This document shows positions 47,040-57,672 of a DNA stretch of 64,000 nucleotides, piece by piece (the first letter of the stretch is position 1; the number at the start of each line of letters is the position of its first letter). A program made the position numbers and the translations under genes. This DNA is from Membranipora membranacea. Its lineage: Eukaryota; Bryozoa; Gymnolaemata; Cheilostomatida; Membraniporidae. The stretch is taken from positions 27,527,681 to 27,591,680 of the forward strand of contig OU612071.1 in assembly GCA_914767715.1 (NCBI GenBank). Reading direction: 5' to 3'. The notes under the pieces are model-generated. The model saw only the letters and a program-made list of their open reading frames with translations, made no database searches and was not told the DNA's origin.

Positions 47040-48125
47040 ACAAATATATCTGTATTCAATACAATTTTACACTATAATGCTAAATAAATAAACGATTGTT
47101 GTTGGGGGGCTAATTTTATTTTGACCACAATGCAATCTTGCCTGACAGAATAGGTTAAACATGTTCCATTTCACCTTGCATGTTATTTATCAGTGATCCA
47201 TAATGGATAACAACTCTTTTCACAAGCCCTAGAATTAGATGTTGGCAAAATAAGAACAACATGGTATCTTTGAGTCATCCGACCATCTAATTAATTGTTT
47301 GTGTTCCACAAAGATCAAAGTCAGATCATAGTTTTGTAACTGTATGGTATTATAATCATTTATTATTATTATGAACTGGTTATTCCAGTTATACAAAAAC
47401 ATATCTTGCCAAGGATGGTTGTCAGAGCTTTCAAACTATGAATAAAGACACTCTATTCATCAATTTATCATCACTGAAAGATGTCTGTTAAATATATGTT
47501 GATGTAAATAATCTATGGATATTAGTAACTATAACACTGCGTATGACATATTAGCCTTTTGGGACTACTATATCAGAGCCCTATGTAAACACTATTGGCC
47601 TGCTCTGCAGCAAACATTGTGTCACATGAAGATGCCAGCATTGTAGCAGAATCATTCGGGTGTTACCATAGCAATGTAAAAACAACAACAAAAGCTTTGG
47701 GAAATCCAGTTCAGACCTGCCTGGCAAAGTGTCAGACCTGCCATATAATTTTTTTTCAAACAGACTAATTAAATTTTTAATTGCAACTAAATTTCAAATT
47801 TTTCTTTTCTTATTGGTAACAAGTAGTGCATTTCTTTATTATTGCTGCCTCTTTTAGTGATTTTTTGGAATAATGACGTATTCTGATCCCTTTAAAACTA
47901 GGCTTATCATAACTTGCCCCATTTCATTCGGAATCCAAGCATTAATTCCAATATACCCGGTCAGCATCAGCTCATCCAATACAAGGAGGAAAATCAGATC
48001 TGTGCCGGTCTTCTGAAAATGTGATATTCATCAAATAAAGCTGAGCTCAAAAATTCCTAGTGTTAGATCACTCTGCGCATGTGCGAACTGTTGAGGCATA
48101 CGTTTGTCTCTGCAGCATAGGGCTG
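47040..48125. other. Element B right end and flank, no gene
   Basis: The non-coding tail of element B runs to 47891; 47896-48125 shows nothing recognisable. Confidence 0.5.
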
Positions 48126-48129
48126 GAAC

Positions 48130-48650
48130 TAATAGAAAGTTTTCTGAGCTCTGATTTAGGCCTCAACTTTGAGTTGTCCTCTCCCCAGTTTGGTACTTAT
48201 AACCCACGCCGCATAGGAAAAACATGCTGAAAAGAGGGTTATCTTGAAAACCGCTTATAATAGGATAAAAATTATTTTTGATTCAGAATCTGCAATATTG
48301 AAAACTCACATGGACATAGTTTGGGAAATAGTTTTAGTATTTGGTTAGTCAATTATAGCATTTTCCGCAGGTTTTGCGGACAATTTGGCAGAATCTTTCA
48401 TGAGTTTCATCACTTAAATTAAGATCTATCAACATTCAAGCCTCCAATGATTTGGAAACCCTGTCTCACAGGGTTTTCAATGGTGCAGACTCTGAATCAA
48501 AAATCATTTTTATCCTAACATTAGCGGTTTTCAATATAACCCTCTTTCAGCAGGTTTTTCCTATGCGGCGTGGGTTAAAAGTACCAAACTGGAGAGAGGA
48601 CAACTCTGAATTGAGACATAAATGAGAGCTCAGAAAACTGTCTATTCACC
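48130..48650. mobile_element. Foldback (long inverted repeat) element
   Basis: Two arms of about 180 bp (48130-48325 and 48465-48650) are reverse complements: AATAGAAAGTTTTCTGAGCTC at the left end against GAGCTCAGAAAACTGTCTATT at the right. CTTATAACCCACGCCGCATAGG and its inverse are inside. A loop of about 140 bp separates them. No coding capacity; a MITE or foldback element. Confidence 0.8.
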
Positions 48651-48989
48651 TAGTCTGAGTACCAAAATTGGGAAAACAATGGAAACCCATAATTTAGAAA
48701 TATTTGGGCCTAAATGGAACACTGGTTTTGATATATCATAACGTTGAACCCTGGGAGTTGCCTTTCTTGATGGAAGGCAGCACCACCACTGCTGTGCTGC
48801 AGAGATAGACTATGTCACAAGGCTATCCTGCAAGCAGAGTGGTGCTAGATAGAGGCATGTAGGTGTATACATTGGTGACAGAGGAAATGACTTTGAGATG
48901 GTCCACAAGTACTTATAAGTGTGTTGTGACCTGTAAGTGTTGGAATAATGGATTTTGAAACAGCAGTTATATGGATTGTGATAAATGAG

Positions 48990-49120
48990 ATCAGGATAGT
49001 TTGGTAAGTTAAACTCTGATAGTCTGATAAATATAACTAAGATAGTCTGATAAATAAAGCTAAGATAGTCTGATAAATAGGACAGGGATAGTCTGATAAA
49101 TAGCCTGATAAATAGGACTT
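48990..49120. repeat. Short tandem repeat GATAGTCTGATAAATA
   Basis: About six copies of an 18-20-bp phrase, directly after the exon at 49123-49197 and probably derived from it (the exon flank contains TATTTATCAGGCTATTTATCAG). Confidence 0.8.
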
Positions 49121-49122
49121 AC

Positions 49123-50963
49123 ACATCCAAAGATTATCATGCAGCCCATACACATCCAGGTTCCAGTTGTTGAAATCAATAAAAAAGTCACAAGGATCTG
49201 TATTGAGAAGGAATAAATGTAATAGACAGAAGACAAATTAGGTACAAAAGGCATGTTTGAACAGTTTAGGAAGTAATTGTTGGCACAAGAAATCTCTATC
49301 TAGGAAGCTCTTTGTTTGTTGCAATTGAACCTTCAACTCCCGAGTTACCAAGTTACTGAAGTTACCAAGTTATCCGGGTGACCAAGTTGCCTTGTCAACA
49401 AGTTACCTTTGCTAGTCAACTAGTTACCTAGTCAACTAGTTACCAAGTGTCCAGCAGTAAATAGCAAGCAAATGCCCACAATCAGCTGCGTCACCTTCTT
49501 CTCCTAAAGGAAGTACAGGTTAAGACAAAAATTTTTTCTGTTTTTTAGTAATTATACTGATAGCATGGCTCATCTTCTTGTTATTTTACTTTAGTTATTG
49601 TTTTATTGAAGTAAAGTATGGGTGAGCGTCATTTTGGGTAGAGAAAATAAGCCATCACACACTTTGTAAAATTCTGGAAATCAACTGTCAGCAGTGAGGC
49701 ACTGTGGAATAAAGTGCCCCGTATTTACTATGACCAGCTTGTGCCTTAGCCAGAGCTATCATATACTCAATAGAGGACAGGGCATATACCAATAGCATCA
49801 GTCGTTGTCTCATCTGATTCTAATTATGAAAGGACCTCAAAAAAAAACTAATATTCTATTTGGACAATAACATAGGTATAGACACTGTGAACAAAGTCAA
49901 CCCCAATAATGATTATCTGGCCTCCACATAAAGAGACACTGATCTTCATTTTTTTTCCAAGCTTCACAGTTTATTTATATATCATCATTCATAGAGTCAT
50001 CAATACTTGTGGAAAATCCTCTACAGCATTGTTCTCAAATACAATACAGCATTGTTATACAGCCTAAATCCACTGTTCTTGAGCCCTGTAAGACATGTTT
50101 CACAACATGTCTTACAACACCCGTGTGTTGGATCAGACTAAGTAACTGAACTATGTCTTAGCATACAACATCTGCTGCATCAACTAACCCTCTACTATGA
50201 TTGTTTCATAAAACTGGCTATTGTCCAACAGGACTGGACTTTTTCTGTAATGGACACTGATGTTCGTCTTTTATCCAAGAGTAATCAATACAAGCGGAAA
50301 ATCCTTCATCATTGAAACATCGCAATAATGCTGCTGGACACCTTCACAAAGAACCGGAATACAAGCATATGTTTTTATTCGTGATCACATGAGGAAAGAA
50401 ATGTATAACAACTCACTTATCATCCCAAGCGTCAATCCTTGTTTGTACAGTGATGGCTTCTTCTTCTTCTCACACTTACAGCCTCCAATTTCCCTACTAG
50501 TCAGGTCTCTACCACCATTTCTACTAGTCAGGTCTCTACCACCATTTCTACTAGTCAGGGCTCTACCACCATCTCTACTAGTCAGGGCTCTACCACCATC
50601 TCTACTAGTCAGGGCTCTACCACCATCTCTACTAGTCAGGTCTCTACCACCATTTCTACTAGTCAGGGCTCTACCACCATCTCTACTAGTCAGGGCTCTA
50701 CCACCATCTCTACTAGTCAGGGCTCTACCAGAATCTCTACTAGTCAGGGCTCTACCACCATCTTTACTAGTCAGGGCTCTACCACCATCTCTACTAGTCA
50801 GGGCTCTACCACCATCTCTAATAGTCAGGGCTCTACCACAATCTCTACTAGTCAGGGCTCTACCACCATCTCTACTAGTCAGGGCTCTACCACCATCTCT
50901 ACTACTCTGGTTACTACTTCCATATCTGTTAGCCATGGCTATTCCATCGCCTCTGCTATTCAT
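49123..50963 (-). CDS. Small multi-span membrane protein with repeat N-terminus (MS4A-like?), partial
   Basis: Three minus-strand pieces. An N-terminal exon, 50963-50480, encodes MNSRGDGIAMANRYGSS and then about 15 copies of a 9-residue unit (RDGGRALTS) and ends at a GTAAGT donor. An exon starting near 49506 encodes KKVTQLIVGICLLFTAG. Exon 49197-49123 encodes ILVTFLLISTTGTWMCMGC, with clean AG and GTAAGT borders. A hydrophilic N-terminus followed by hydrophobic exons of this size is reminiscent of MS4A-type tetraspan proteins, but the junction phases between the first two pieces do not fit, so an exon is probably missing. Other exons were not found. Confidence 0.4.
49340..49450. repeat. Tandem GTTACCAAGT / CAACTAGTTACC repeats
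   Basis: Irregular copies of AGTTACCAAGTTA-like 10-16-mers, mirrored in weak form (CTTGGTAA, CAACTTGG) at 52050-52090 beside the inverted exon copy. Confidence 0.6.
50494..50898. repeat. 27-bp minisatellite, 15 units, in a coding exon
   Basis: CTACTAGTCAGGGCTCTACCACCATCT-type units, 15 copies, length divisible by three. The minus strand reads RDGGRALTS units. Because a GTAAGT donor closes that frame at 50479 and hydrophobic exons follow downstream on the same strand, the minus strand is the likelier coding one. Confidence 0.9.
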
Positions 50964-51039
50964 GGCTCTAGGATCATCTCAGCTATTCATAGCTCTCGGC
51001 ATCGTTATGATGCTGATTTTAAATCCGTATGATTGAAAT

Positions 51040-52050
51040 CTAAAGTGTAAAATACATTAATAACCCTAATGTGAAATTTTGGCATATAATAGATGAGTAA
51101 GATTTAGGTTAAAAATCCCTCAAGAGCCAATGTGATTGAGAAACATTATACACATGCAGAGGGTTGAGTATATTGAATTTATAATGCATCTTAATGATGG
51201 ATGGTGCTAGTTATTATTCAAAAAGCAGTGCCAAATAATTTGAGGCAAATTTTGGATCATATTGACGGTAGATTACGATTTTTTAATAGGACAGTTCATA
51301 TTTGCATTGGGTTTTCACACACCGATATTACTGACATCTCAAATCAGGTGACCATTCCATTGCAAAGGCTTCGATCTGTCAGAATCTGCAATCAGCATAA
51401 AGTTGTGTGCTCAATTGGTCTGAAAGGGCAATGGCAAAGTATGAATTTTTGATGTATTTTTAGCCTTTCGTTATTGATTTATCGCTCTTATATGGAATTA
51501 CCCTCTCCTTCCCTATCTGCCTCTTTCCTCACTACACAATCGATGTCATGGTGTCAGTTCTATTAGAGGTCTATTTGTTACATCATCCCCAAACCAAATG
51601 TCATTGAGCATGTGCTAACCAGTTATTCATGATTGATTAACTTTTTCATGTTAACAAAATCTTTCGCAGCCGGTAATGGTCAAAATCTTATTCGTAAAAT
51701 TCAATTGATGAGCTAACATACACTAGGTGATTTACGATAACACTATGGCTGAGGCATAAGCTGGTCATAGTAAATACAGTGCGCTGTAGATGACAGTGGC
51801 TACAGTGGCTGCCTGCTAATGGATGCCATCCATAGTTATACAAAGTGTATGTATGCGTGTTTTGTCTATCCGAAATATCTCCCATAAAATGTTGCACACA
51901 CCCAAACCTTACCACCAATAAAGCAGTAACCGAAGTAAAATAACTCACAGAGGGGCTATGTTATTAAAAGAATAACACGAAATCAGTCATAGTTTGTGTC
52001 TTTACCTTCACTTCCCATAGTAGAGGAGGTGTATGAATGTTAGTCACTAC
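51040..52050. other. Non-coding stretch, nothing recognised
   Basis: No supported exon on either strand; open frames at 51201-51452 and 51688-51948 have no protein-like features. Confidence 0.4.
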
Positions 52051-52252
52051 AAGGCACTTGGTAATTTGGCAGCTTGGGCAACTTGGTAAGGAGTGGGAGG
52101 TTCAATTCAACCACACAAGAAGCTTCCTAGATTAATTTTTCTAGAACAAAAAATGAGCATCTGATATAAGTATACACTGCCTCAACGATTCAAATATGCA
52201 TTTTGTTCCTCACTTCTCTGCTGTCTTTCAAACTCATTCCTTCTCAATACAG

Positions 52253-52327
52253 ATATTGGTGACTTTTTTATCGGTCACAACAACTGGAACCTGGGCTTGT
52301 TTGAGCTGGAGAGTGCTCTGTAGATGT
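52253..52327 (+). CDS. Inverted second copy of the membrane exon
   Basis: A 75-base exon with AG and GTGTAAG borders, encoding ILVTFLSVTTTGTWACLSW, clearly the same exon as 49123-49197 on the opposite strand. The preceding 190 bases are also similar (CATTCCTTCTCAATACAG, AGCTTCCTAGAT, GGTTCAATT). Other exons of this copy were not found. Confidence 0.5.
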
Positions 52328-52767
52328 GTAAGCTCTAATAACCTGCCTATTTATCAGACTAGCCAAGTCACAACAATCGTCTTGCGGACTATTTTAAAGG
52401 TATGCACTTTTGTCATCAATCTATAAGCCTACAAACCACTATAGATGGCCTACACGCCCCCTTCTATGGCCAACAAAAAGGAAAACATAATCAATATATA
52501 AGCTGTGCCTATATGTATCATATATATGACTAGTTATTTGATTACAAGGTTTCACGGTACAAATCAGTATAGTTAGTCTTATATGGTAAATGGGTCTGTT
52601 TATTTCATTTGCAAAACACAGTAAATTGAGGTGAAAGTGCATACTTCACCTTATAAATCTCAAGTAAACCGGAATATCTCAGTCATTTTTGTGTTTTCTA
52701 GGAGAGTAAGGTTCAATCTTTCTCAAAATGTAAAATTATTTCCATCACAAGTCATAAATACATCAAA

Positions 52768-53056
52768 AATCATGACTGAACACAACCTGCTCAGCTTGGA
52801 TTCCTTGTTATAAGTTTTTACTGCAAATTTTATTGTCACTTCATGAGGAAGAATAGATCTGTGCTGTTAATTGAGTTTGCCAACTCCAGATATGCATGTA
52901 TGTATGATGAAGCTAGGGTACGTGACACACATATATATATATATATATATATTAAGTCTATGGTAATCTCTCATCAATGAAATTATGTAGTAAATCAAGG
53001 CACACAGGGTATAATACCAGCAAAAGTACATTAGATCTGTTTTAATCCCTGAGATA
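52768..53056 (+). repeat. Fragment of an element E terminal repeat
   Basis: Matches 28935-29215 from CATGACTGA...ACAACCTGCTCAGC to CTGAGATAC, with a longer TA run. It is a solo piece abutting the BEL/Pao fragment. Confidence 0.85.
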
Positions 53057-53094
53057 CTGCCATCAATGCACAAACCAAACAGACCCTTAGATCA

Positions 53095-53860
53095 TGTCAA
53101 ATGTTCACCTGCCAATGCAACAGTCTTATCCGGATGCAGACCAAGCAACTCTCCACCAATCAGATTGTCCACATTAGAGCCATGAGCCAGCTGAGAGACA
53201 TTGGTGTCAAAAAATAATCTGCTAATAAATTCCATTTCTAATGGAGGCACTTTACCAGTGATCTCATCCATCCTATATGCAAAGAGCTTGACAACCGAGC
53301 CTGATGGGTCTAATAGAGATACCTCGTATGGGTGAGTAACTATTCTTTGTTGCTTATTTCCAGTAGTTGTGACACCTAAATTGAGACGCTTCGCCGCTGC
53401 CTTAGTGATAAGCGAAGCGTTTGATCCACCATCAAAAATACTGTAGCTGTCACTACTCTACTATTTGATCTAGCCTTGACATCTTGGATGGGTAACAAAG
53501 CATTACGGGGACCTGGTGTAGAGTCACACATATAACTACTGGTAAAAGTTAGTTCTAGAGCAGAAGCCTGAGCAGGTTCTGCATCAACGCCACGGGACTC
53601 GGCCTGATTCGAGGATTTATGACACAATAAAGAATGGTGTGTGAGTTTACCGCATTTTGAGCACTTGGTTTTGAATTCATTACATTGGTTTCGAGGGTGT
53701 TTGCCTAGACACTTAAAACATGCATGTTTACTTTTTAGAAGGTCATATTCCTCATTGACAGGCAGAGCAGTGAAAGCTTTGCACTCATTAGTCGAGTGTA
53801 TAGAGTCAATTTCATCACGGTACAAGCATCTGGATTTTTGAGTTGTTTCCCCATGATTGC
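53095..53860 (-). pseudogene. BEL/Pao retrotransposon gag-protease fragment
   Basis: On the minus strand two zinc knuckles, HACFKCLGKHPRNQC and CSKCGKLTHHSLLC, are followed by ALLPIQDVKARSN. After a one-base frameshift at the T run near 53447 comes DGGSNASLITKAAAKRLNL, the aspartic protease of BEL/Pao elements (usually DSGSN). It continues to NLIGGELLGLHP and is cut off by the element E fragment near 53057-53095. Neither LTR nor RT is present. Confidence 0.8.
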
Positions 53861-53864
53861 CTGG

Positions 53865-54350
53865 GCTGCTGTTACCGATAACACAAATATATAGATGCCT
53901 GTATCACTTATAAAGCTAGTAGCCTATATTATTATCATGACAGAGGTCAGGGTAAATATTTTATTACTCAACTCAAAACTAACAGTTAAATTCCCTGACA
54001 ATAATATTGTTAATACCCCCTCCTATAGCATGATAGTGGAATGTAATATGCCTTGCTAATTGTATGACACTGTGGCTTCTTGCCCAATAGAACTACCACT
54101 GCTAACCGTATTTATATGCAATAGCTGTAGAAGTATGACGCATCGATAATTATAAAATGACTGACTCAAAATAAATTGTGATTACATACATCTATGAAGT
54201 CAGCTTGTCAAAGATATTACATCTACCAGCTACTCAGTTTTTTTACGAAACACATGAGGGTTCTTTGCCGCTCCGTCAGCAGGTATAATTTTGACAACAA
54301 ATAAATATCAAAAAGCTACGATGCAATTTTAGAACATAACTATTTTTTCT
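53865..54350. other. Intergenic, nothing recognised
   Basis: AT-rich, no supported exon. Confidence 0.4.
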
Positions 54351-54354
54351 TTCA

Positions 54355-55080
54355 CCTGCCGAATGAAAGTGATGTTGGGCCAGCATCCTTAAATTTTAGG
54401 TCCACTTTAGATAAGTACTCGACAGCATCCGCCACTGATGATGATAACATTTCTGCCGCGAGCTTTACCCTCATCTTCATGTTGGTTCAATTCATGTTGG
54501 TCCAATTCATGTGGCGCTTAGTTAGCTTGTTTGCCAATCGGAGACCCATTTCTTGTTGTAGATCATTGAGCTGCTCAATAAACTTACAGTCTATGAAGCC
54601 ATCTTTAGTCTTCAATCTTCTCATTGTCCCAAAGGCATTTCTTGCCAGTTTTAACATTTGTACTGCATCCAGCGTGAAATAGACCTTGTGTGGCAGCATC
54701 AGGTATGGGAAGTGAGGTTTATCGGGAACACTTGCTCCTAGCATACGCAGTGTAGCAATATTTGACTTAGCTCCATCACAGGTGATGTTGACGACACGCA
54801 GGCCATGCTCAGCAGTGATTTTTTAGGCAATCATCTACCAGCTTGTGCTGGACAGCACTGTCAATTTTATCAACGTAAAAGTATCCTATAGGATGGCGGA
54901 TTCCACCAACAACTGGCACCAGTAAAAACACCAAATATTCAGATGCTGTTTTAGATTTGTCTCCTATAGTGACACCCCTTCACCTCATGGCCACTTTTTT
55001 CCAAGATAAGTCGCTTACTTATTGACATACCGTCGATCACCAGACTGTAAGCATTATCATGTGTTTTTGTTGACACAAGT
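54355..55080 (-). pseudogene. P-element (THAP9-like) transposase pseudogene fragment
   Basis: The minus strand reads, across frameshifts, SLVIDGMSISKRLILEKSG (first catalytic Asp region), TASEYLVFLLVPVVGG, PIGYFYVDKIDSAVQ, LRVVNITCDGAKSNIATL (second Asp), HKVYFTLDAVQMLKLARNAF, FIEQLNDLQQEMGLRLANKL and LAAEMLSSSVADAVEYL. These are the order and spacing of P-element/THAP9 transposases (RNase-H-like fold with GTP-binding insertion). At least two frameshifts and a TGA, the latter next to a 15-bp duplication (ATTGGACCAACATGA), show it is dead. N-terminal THAP and C-terminal parts are absent; a LINE is inserted on its upstream side. Confidence 0.85.
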
Positions 55081-55082
55081 TT

Positions 55083-55690
55083 GATGATTGATTGATTGAT
55101 TTGATTGATTTATTAGCTATCACAAACATCAAATGTTGCAAAAAATGGATGCATATACTTTGTCATAATAAGAGCTTGCTACCAGTGTATGGAACTATGG
55201 ACTTTTTTAAAAAAGAATCTCATTAAGTGTGATGCACATTTGCCTCAGAAAACAGTCTTTGCCCCATGAGCTGCGATATTTAATATGTCTAACACGACCA
55301 GAAGGGCAATGTTCGAGAAAATCGTGTATAAAGTGGTCTTCATCAGAAAAACAGCACATGATAACGGATTTAGTTCTCTGTTTAACAATGGCATCGAGAT
55401 CGCCTACGTCAAGCCCTAAATTCTTGGCATCGTTGAAAACTTTTCTTAGTAATTTCTTGTCCTTAGCATATATGCTAGTGTGCAAAACAGGTAGACAATA
55501 CAATAAGAGTGAAACTACAAAACTTTTGAACAGCATGGAGGCTAATGGCTTCGAACTCAGATACATAAAATTTTTAACAACATACATCCTTTGACGTCCG
55601 TTAAAAAGCCAGGCTCGCAGTCAACAGTATGTGCATTAGGAAGAGTGATGTTAGACCTCAAGTATGCAAATGCCTTTGTGGAGTAATAGA
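55083..55690 (-). mobile_element. 5'-truncated LINE with TGAT-repeat tail
   Basis: The minus-strand frame 55587-55207 encodes the end of a LINE reverse transcriptase: LASMLFKSFVVSLLLYCLPV, then FIHDFLEHCPSGRVRHIKY and the terminal FLRQMCITLNEIL. The matching upstream part YLRSNITLPNAHTV lies out of frame near 55610-55660. The 3' end is a (TGATTGAT) run at 55083-55111, a typical LINE tail, joined directly to the P-element relic. Confidence 0.75.
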
Positions 55691-55699
55691 GCATTGTGA

Positions 55700-56045
55700 T
55701 GGCAAACGCTTTTATTGCCTTACTGTACACGCGTTTCGTCCTGTTTAGTTTGGGTCACAGTTATATATGATTTTATAATTCTTTTTACCATGATTTGACT
55801 GAGAATGATGAGATGTTTAGCTGGATTGTTTGCAGACTGAAATATGTATTTTATTTCCTCATTATAACTGAGTTATGTGATAATGCACATTTATGCCTGA
55901 CTGTTTTTGATACTGAAATTATGTAATGTAATTTCAGTGCTAAGTATGGATGCTATTCACTAATGGATATAGTTATGTAAATGTAAATCACTTTTTATTT
56001 AGCTGCTCTCCAGCAATCTTTACATGAATATAAGATAGAGACATA
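55700..56045. other. AT-rich intergenic stretch
   Basis: Nothing recognised apart from AT-rich sequence. Confidence 0.4.
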
Positions 56046-56049
56046 TACA

Positions 56050-56213
56050 TATTCAATTTAGCACACTCCTGTACAAGGTAGGAGTGGGCAAGCTAGGCTA
56101 TTGTCCAGAGAGCTCACCTCCTTTAGCAGCATGGGTAGTGACCTGGATTCGAACCTGCAACTCTCAGATTGAGATGCTCGAATCCTAACCACTACGCAAC
56201 CCTGCCTGCCAGT
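56050..56213 (-). repeat. tRNA-derived SINE, full-length copy
   Basis: On the minus strand: GCAGGGTTGCGTAGTGGTTAGG (A box), GCAGGTTCGAATCC (perfect B box, 56144-56157), then GTCACTACCCATGCTGCTAAAGG and a body shared with 19197-19318. The tRNA-like head is about 75 bases long. Confidence 0.88.
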
Positions 56214-56549
56214 TAGAAACAAAGTTCTCACTCTAAAATTGGTGCAGGTTGGTAAAACATAAATTTACAAGTTTTAAATACACAAACTATGAATATAACC
56301 ACAATATAATACAAGGGCTGAGGGGCTGAGTGGCTGAGAGAAATTATTGATATAGATGAAATGTCTTCCAATCTTAGCTCTATATCTAAGATCATGATTC
56401 AGCAAACAAGCGTTGTCAACATATAATATATGCTGACAAAGCTTGCTGGATGAGAGAGCATTATTGTATTACATAAGTGTTGTTATTTCAACTTATGTTG
56501 CGGACAATGGGTAATTCCAATGCAATGGAAATGATAGGCTTCAACAATG

Positions 56550-57591
56550 TTTAGGGCAGGTATTTGGATGGAAGCTGAAGGTTGATGCATTTGTAAGTGA
56601 CCGGCACATGCCGATTCGGGCCTTTATGAGGGACACATATGGCCCTAATAGGAAGTCGGAATTCTCCGACAATCCAGAGATTATTCATTATTTGGATACA
56701 TGCGAAGTCTATTCAGACGTTTTTTTTAATTTGGGACAAAAGTAACTTTCCAAAATTAAATTCAGGTTCAATAAAAATTAGTTTTGTAAATGAATGAGTG
56801 TACGATATGATTGCTGAAGCCCTGCCTTATTCAGACCTTCTTTTTTATTTATAGATACTCCAGAGCATGAGTCACAAACGAAAGAAGGATAAAGGATGTT
56901 CGCCAACTAAGTCCTCATGGGCAGACATCTAGTCTTGAGGCATTCCATTCAGTTGTAGTTCACTTTGCCCCCAAATTGCTTCACTTTCCCTATGAGGGAA
57001 TGGAAACAAGGTGATTTGTTGGCTTTTAACCTCTTTGATGGATAAGGACAGGCACCAATGAATTTTTTTATGCCGCTAATACAGGCTTAAGCGAACGAAA
57101 CAGTTTTTGTAAGATTAATACATATTGAATTGTTGTGGTTGAAGACCTGACGCTGTTTTATTTTTCATTCAGCTTCTGTTAGCAGCTATCCATTATAATC
57201 ACAATTCAGATTTTCATCAGGCAGAGGGAGAGGCCCAAAACTTACTTACTTACCCAAAGTTCAAGAAGGGAGAACCCACAGTTAGGAAAGTCAGTAAAAA
57301 AGCTGATTTTGGTGAGTAAATAATTCTATGTTCATCAGCTATTAAAGGCATTCAATCCTTGAAAATAATTAATCCAAAATACGATGGAAAAATAAAGTGT
57401 ATTATTTTATTATCATGGCAGGTTATGCTGATACTTTGCTTAAAGCGGCATTCAAACTGGAAGTAGACACTCCAACAAAAAGGCATCAGCCAATGATCAG
57501 CCTGCATAAGAAAGCGGAGGACCCGTCAATGTATTTCAAAAATTACAAAACACGCTACCCAGGTCAATACAAAGAGCCAACAAAGGAATAA
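56550..57591 (+). pseudogene. Element C: transposase remnant (middle and C-terminal exons)
   Basis: Pieces in order: about 56566-56744 contains DAFVSDRHMPIRAFMRDTYG, equivalent to CVATDGHTGIGAYMRTVH of element A (second catalytic Asp region). About 57175-57311 has LLLAAIHYNHNSDF and KGEPTVRKVSKKADF, the conserved C-terminal block, closed by GGTGAGTA. About 57419-57591 has the final basic exon ending in TAA. The first catalytic block and the THAP domain are missing. Its stop is 82 bases from the stop of the opposing P2X7-C remnant. Confidence 0.65.
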
Positions 57592-57672
57592 CAGGTATAT
57601 AAATCTGCCAAACAACTTAAGACGTATAACGAATCGTCCCTACTGCAATTCATGGATTTAATATGCTGACTT

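Larger units (their letters stand above)
42866..47891. mobile_element. Element B: TTAA-flanked transposon with THAP-transposase and P2X7-C genes
   Basis: Flanked by TTAA at 42862-42865 and 47892-47895, with inverted ends AGGGATC(n4-6)CGTCA. Inside are, on the + strand, a THAP exon and C-terminal transposase exons (43903-46239) and, tail-to-tail 80 bases away, a minus-strand P2X7-C-domain gene (46320-46994). The THAP domain, the TTAA duplication and the transposase C-terminus shared with element A together point to the Kolobok superfamily. The catalytic middle of the transposase is missing. Confidence 0.75.

Noticed and set aside
50389-51036. Plus-strand frame of LLVRALPPS repeats, and a third Ser/Thr-rich frame (STTISTSQG)
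   Set aside because: The repeat length is a multiple of three, so several frames stay open. The minus-strand frame is followed by a donor and by membrane exons on the same strand, which makes it the better candidate, though not proven.
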